Source of the DNA: JBQCDV01 sp051960855
Lineage (GTDB): Bacteria; Actinomycetota; Actinomycetes; JAJZTN01
Direction: 5' to 3'
Assembly (NCBI GenBank): GCA_051960855.1
Contig: JBQCDV010000070.1
Span: 1-12,577 of the forward strand
DNA: 12,577 nucleotides
The stretch's first letter is position 1. Every line of letters begins with the position of its first letter. The translations under genes and the position numbers were made by a program. Positions 11,543-12,577 of the stretch are shown one piece after another. The notes under the pieces are model-generated. The model did no database searches. It was not told the origin of the DNA and saw only the letters and a program-made list of their open reading frames with translations.

Positions 11543-12520
11543 GTGCGCGGCGACGGTGATGGCTGGGTCCACTGCGAGCTCGGCCACCGGCACTGGGGAC
11601 GGCACGGAGCCGCTGGCCTGCTGCTGCGACACGTCGCTCCGACCGGCCCCCGCGGCGCGGGCGGCCCGGACGGCGCGGGCGGCGCGGGCGGCCCAGACGG
11701 CGCGGGCGGCGAGGGCGGCGAGGACCGCGGAGACAGCGCTGATGGACACGGCGTCCGACTGCTCATGCAGCACCGCGCCCCGTGGTCGGCGGAGGGCGGC
11801 ACCTGGGGCGTGCCCGGTGGGGCGCGCGACAGCAGCGAGACACCGCTAGACGCAGCGACACGCGAGTGCGCCGAGGAGACCGGCGTGCCGCCGCAGCTGG
11901 TGCGGCCGCGCGGCGCGTACGTCGTCGACCACGGCGGATGGTCCTATACGACCGTCATCGCCGACATCGCCTCCCGTCCGCGGCTGCAGCGGCAGGAGGA
12001 GAGCCTCGCCCTGGAATGGGTCCCGGAGGACGAGGTCGAGGAGCTGCCGCTGCACCCGGGCTTCGCCTCCGCGTGGCCGGATCTGCGTGCCCCGGCCGTC
12101 ACGCTGCTGGTCGACGTTGCCAACGTGATGGGGTCGCGCCCGGACGGCTGGTGGCGCGACCGGCTCGGCGCCGCCACCCGCGTCGTCGAGGAGCTGGCAG
12201 CCCTGCCGCAGACGGTCCGCCAGCTCGGCAGCTCGTGGTGGTCGGTGCGGGAGGTCGTCGCGGTCGTCGAGGGCGCGGCGCGGGCAGCGAGCAGCGGACC
12301 GGCCGCCAGCTCGACCAGCGGGGTCTCGGTGGTCGCCGCGGACGGGTCGGGTGACGACGCCCTGGTCGCACAGGCGGCGAGCCTCGCCGGCACGGGACGC
12401 AGCGCACTGCTGGTGACGGCCGACCGGGAGCTGCGGCAGCGAGTCGAAACCCACGGGGCGACATCGGTCGGTCCCGCCCACCTCCTGCACGCCCTCGAGG
12501 CGCCCTCGAGTGCGCGCTGA
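11543..12520 (+). CDS. Nudix hydrolase fused to a PIN/NYN-like domain
   Basis: A 325-residue two-domain protein. Residues 1-175 are a Nudix fold: GDGWVHCELGHRHWG at 5-19, AAGLLL at 23-28, VRLLMQHRAPW at 71-81 and a Nudix box G93-x5-E99-x7-R107-E108-C109-A-E111-E112-x-G114-V115 (only Cys109 departs from the usual aliphatic). The core is interrupted after the first strands by a Gly-rich, collagen-like insert (about 35-70) built from 27-base tandem repeats. Residues about 185-315 look like a PIN/NYN ribonuclease fold: LLVDVANVMGSRPDGWW (188-204), GSGDDALV (268-275) and LLVTADRELRQRV (289-301), with Asp191, Asp271/272 and Asp294 as likely metal ligands. An in-frame TAG at 11531 makes GTG 11543 the only upstream start. 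Divergent from folP. Substrates are unknown; a role in nucleotide or RNA-end hydrolysis is inference. Confidence 0.87.
   Translation: MRGDGDGWVHCELGHRHWGRHGAAGLLLRHVAPTGPRGAGGPDGAGGAGGPDGAGGEGGEDRGDSADGHGVRLLMQHRAPWSAEGGTWGVPGGARDSSETPLDAATRECAEETGVPPQLVRPRGAYVVDHGGWSYTTVIADIASRPRLQRQEESLALEWVPEDEVEELPLHPGFASAWPDLRAPAVTLLVDVANVMGSRPDGWWRDRLGAATRVVEELAALPQTVRQLGSSWWSVREVVAVVEGAARAASSGPAASSTSGVSVVAADGSGDDALVAQAASLAGTGRSALLVTADRELRQRVETHGATSVGPAHLLHALEAPSSAR
11654..11725 (+). repeat. In-frame 27-bp tandem repeat encoding a Gly-rich linker
   Basis: Two 27-base units (11654-11680 and 11681-11707) differ by one base and encode GAGGPDGAG twice. A degenerate 18-base third unit (11708-11725) encodes GEGGED. 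The repeat length is a multiple of three, so copy number can change without shifting the Nudix reading frame. Confidence 0.8.
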
Positions 12521-12577
12521 GCATCCGGGCGCCGGGTAGTCGCGGAGGCTAGGCCGCTCCCGCTGTCTGCCGGCGGG
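12521..12577. other. Right-edge non-coding tail
   Basis: The 57 bases after the Nudix stop contain no recognisable gene. A possible 5-bp GC stem (12559-12563 with 12573-12577) is cut by the window edge, so terminator status cannot be judged. Confidence 0.3.

Noticed and set aside
1..12577. CRISPR arrays, tRNA/rRNA genes, insertion sequences, integrase or attachment sites
   Set aside because: None seen: no regularly spaced repeats, no tRNA-like cloverleaf or rRNA sequence, no transposase or recombinase motifs; base composition is uniform apart from the small lsr2 promoter patch.

Overview
This high-GC window comes from an actinobacterium (Actinomycetota). The evidence is the run clpC, lsr2, lysS on one strand, the folP-folB-folK block further along, an Lsr2-type nucleoid protein, frequent GTG starts, 4-base GTGA stop/start overlaps, and several promoters that look leaderless. 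From memory the layout parallels the Mycobacterium tuberculosis region clpC1-lsr2-lysS ... folK-folB-folP1, but the panC/panD/coaX block normally found between lysS and the fol genes is absent. Different genes occupy that stretch. Genus cannot be fixed from this sequence.

Layout. Bases 1-2026 (-): clpC, N-terminal 675 residues only, running off the left edge. Bases 2027-2359: regulatory gap holding a ClgR-like site and a SigR/SigH-like promoter for clpC, plus a perfect 19-bp hairpin terminator for lsr2. Bases 2360-2710 (-): lsr2 with its own promoter. Bases 2915-4429 (-): lysS. Bases 4471-5247 (+): class I SAM methyltransferase, divergent from lysS. Bases 5267-6166 (-): Rossmann/DUF2520 protein. 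Bases 6186-8488 (+): a MidA/NDUFAF7-type protein methyltransferase overlapping an orphan NuoD-like (complex I 49-kDa family) gene. Bases 8509-11479 (-): folate operon in transcription order folP, NTF2-like, folB, folK, DUF3180 membrane protein. Bases 11543-12520 (+): Nudix domain fused to a PIN/NYN-like domain, divergent from folP.

How the genes work together. folP, folB and folK supply pterin steps of dihydrofolate synthesis; the NTF2-like and DUF3180 proteins are co-transcribed partners of unknown function. lysS, lsr2 and clpC are independent housekeeping units (tRNA charging, nucleoid/xenogeneic silencing, regulated proteolysis).

The most interesting unit is the MidA-like/NuoD-like pair. 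In mitochondria NDUFAF7 dimethylates Arg85 of NDUFS2, the NuoD homologue. Here the methyltransferase-family gene is overlapped with a NuoD-like gene that keeps the equivalent arginine (Arg75) in a GLLHRG context, yet has Trp where canonical NuoD has the quinone-site Tyr. That suggests a dedicated enzyme-substrate pair acting on a divergent, possibly non-respiratory NuoD paralogue.
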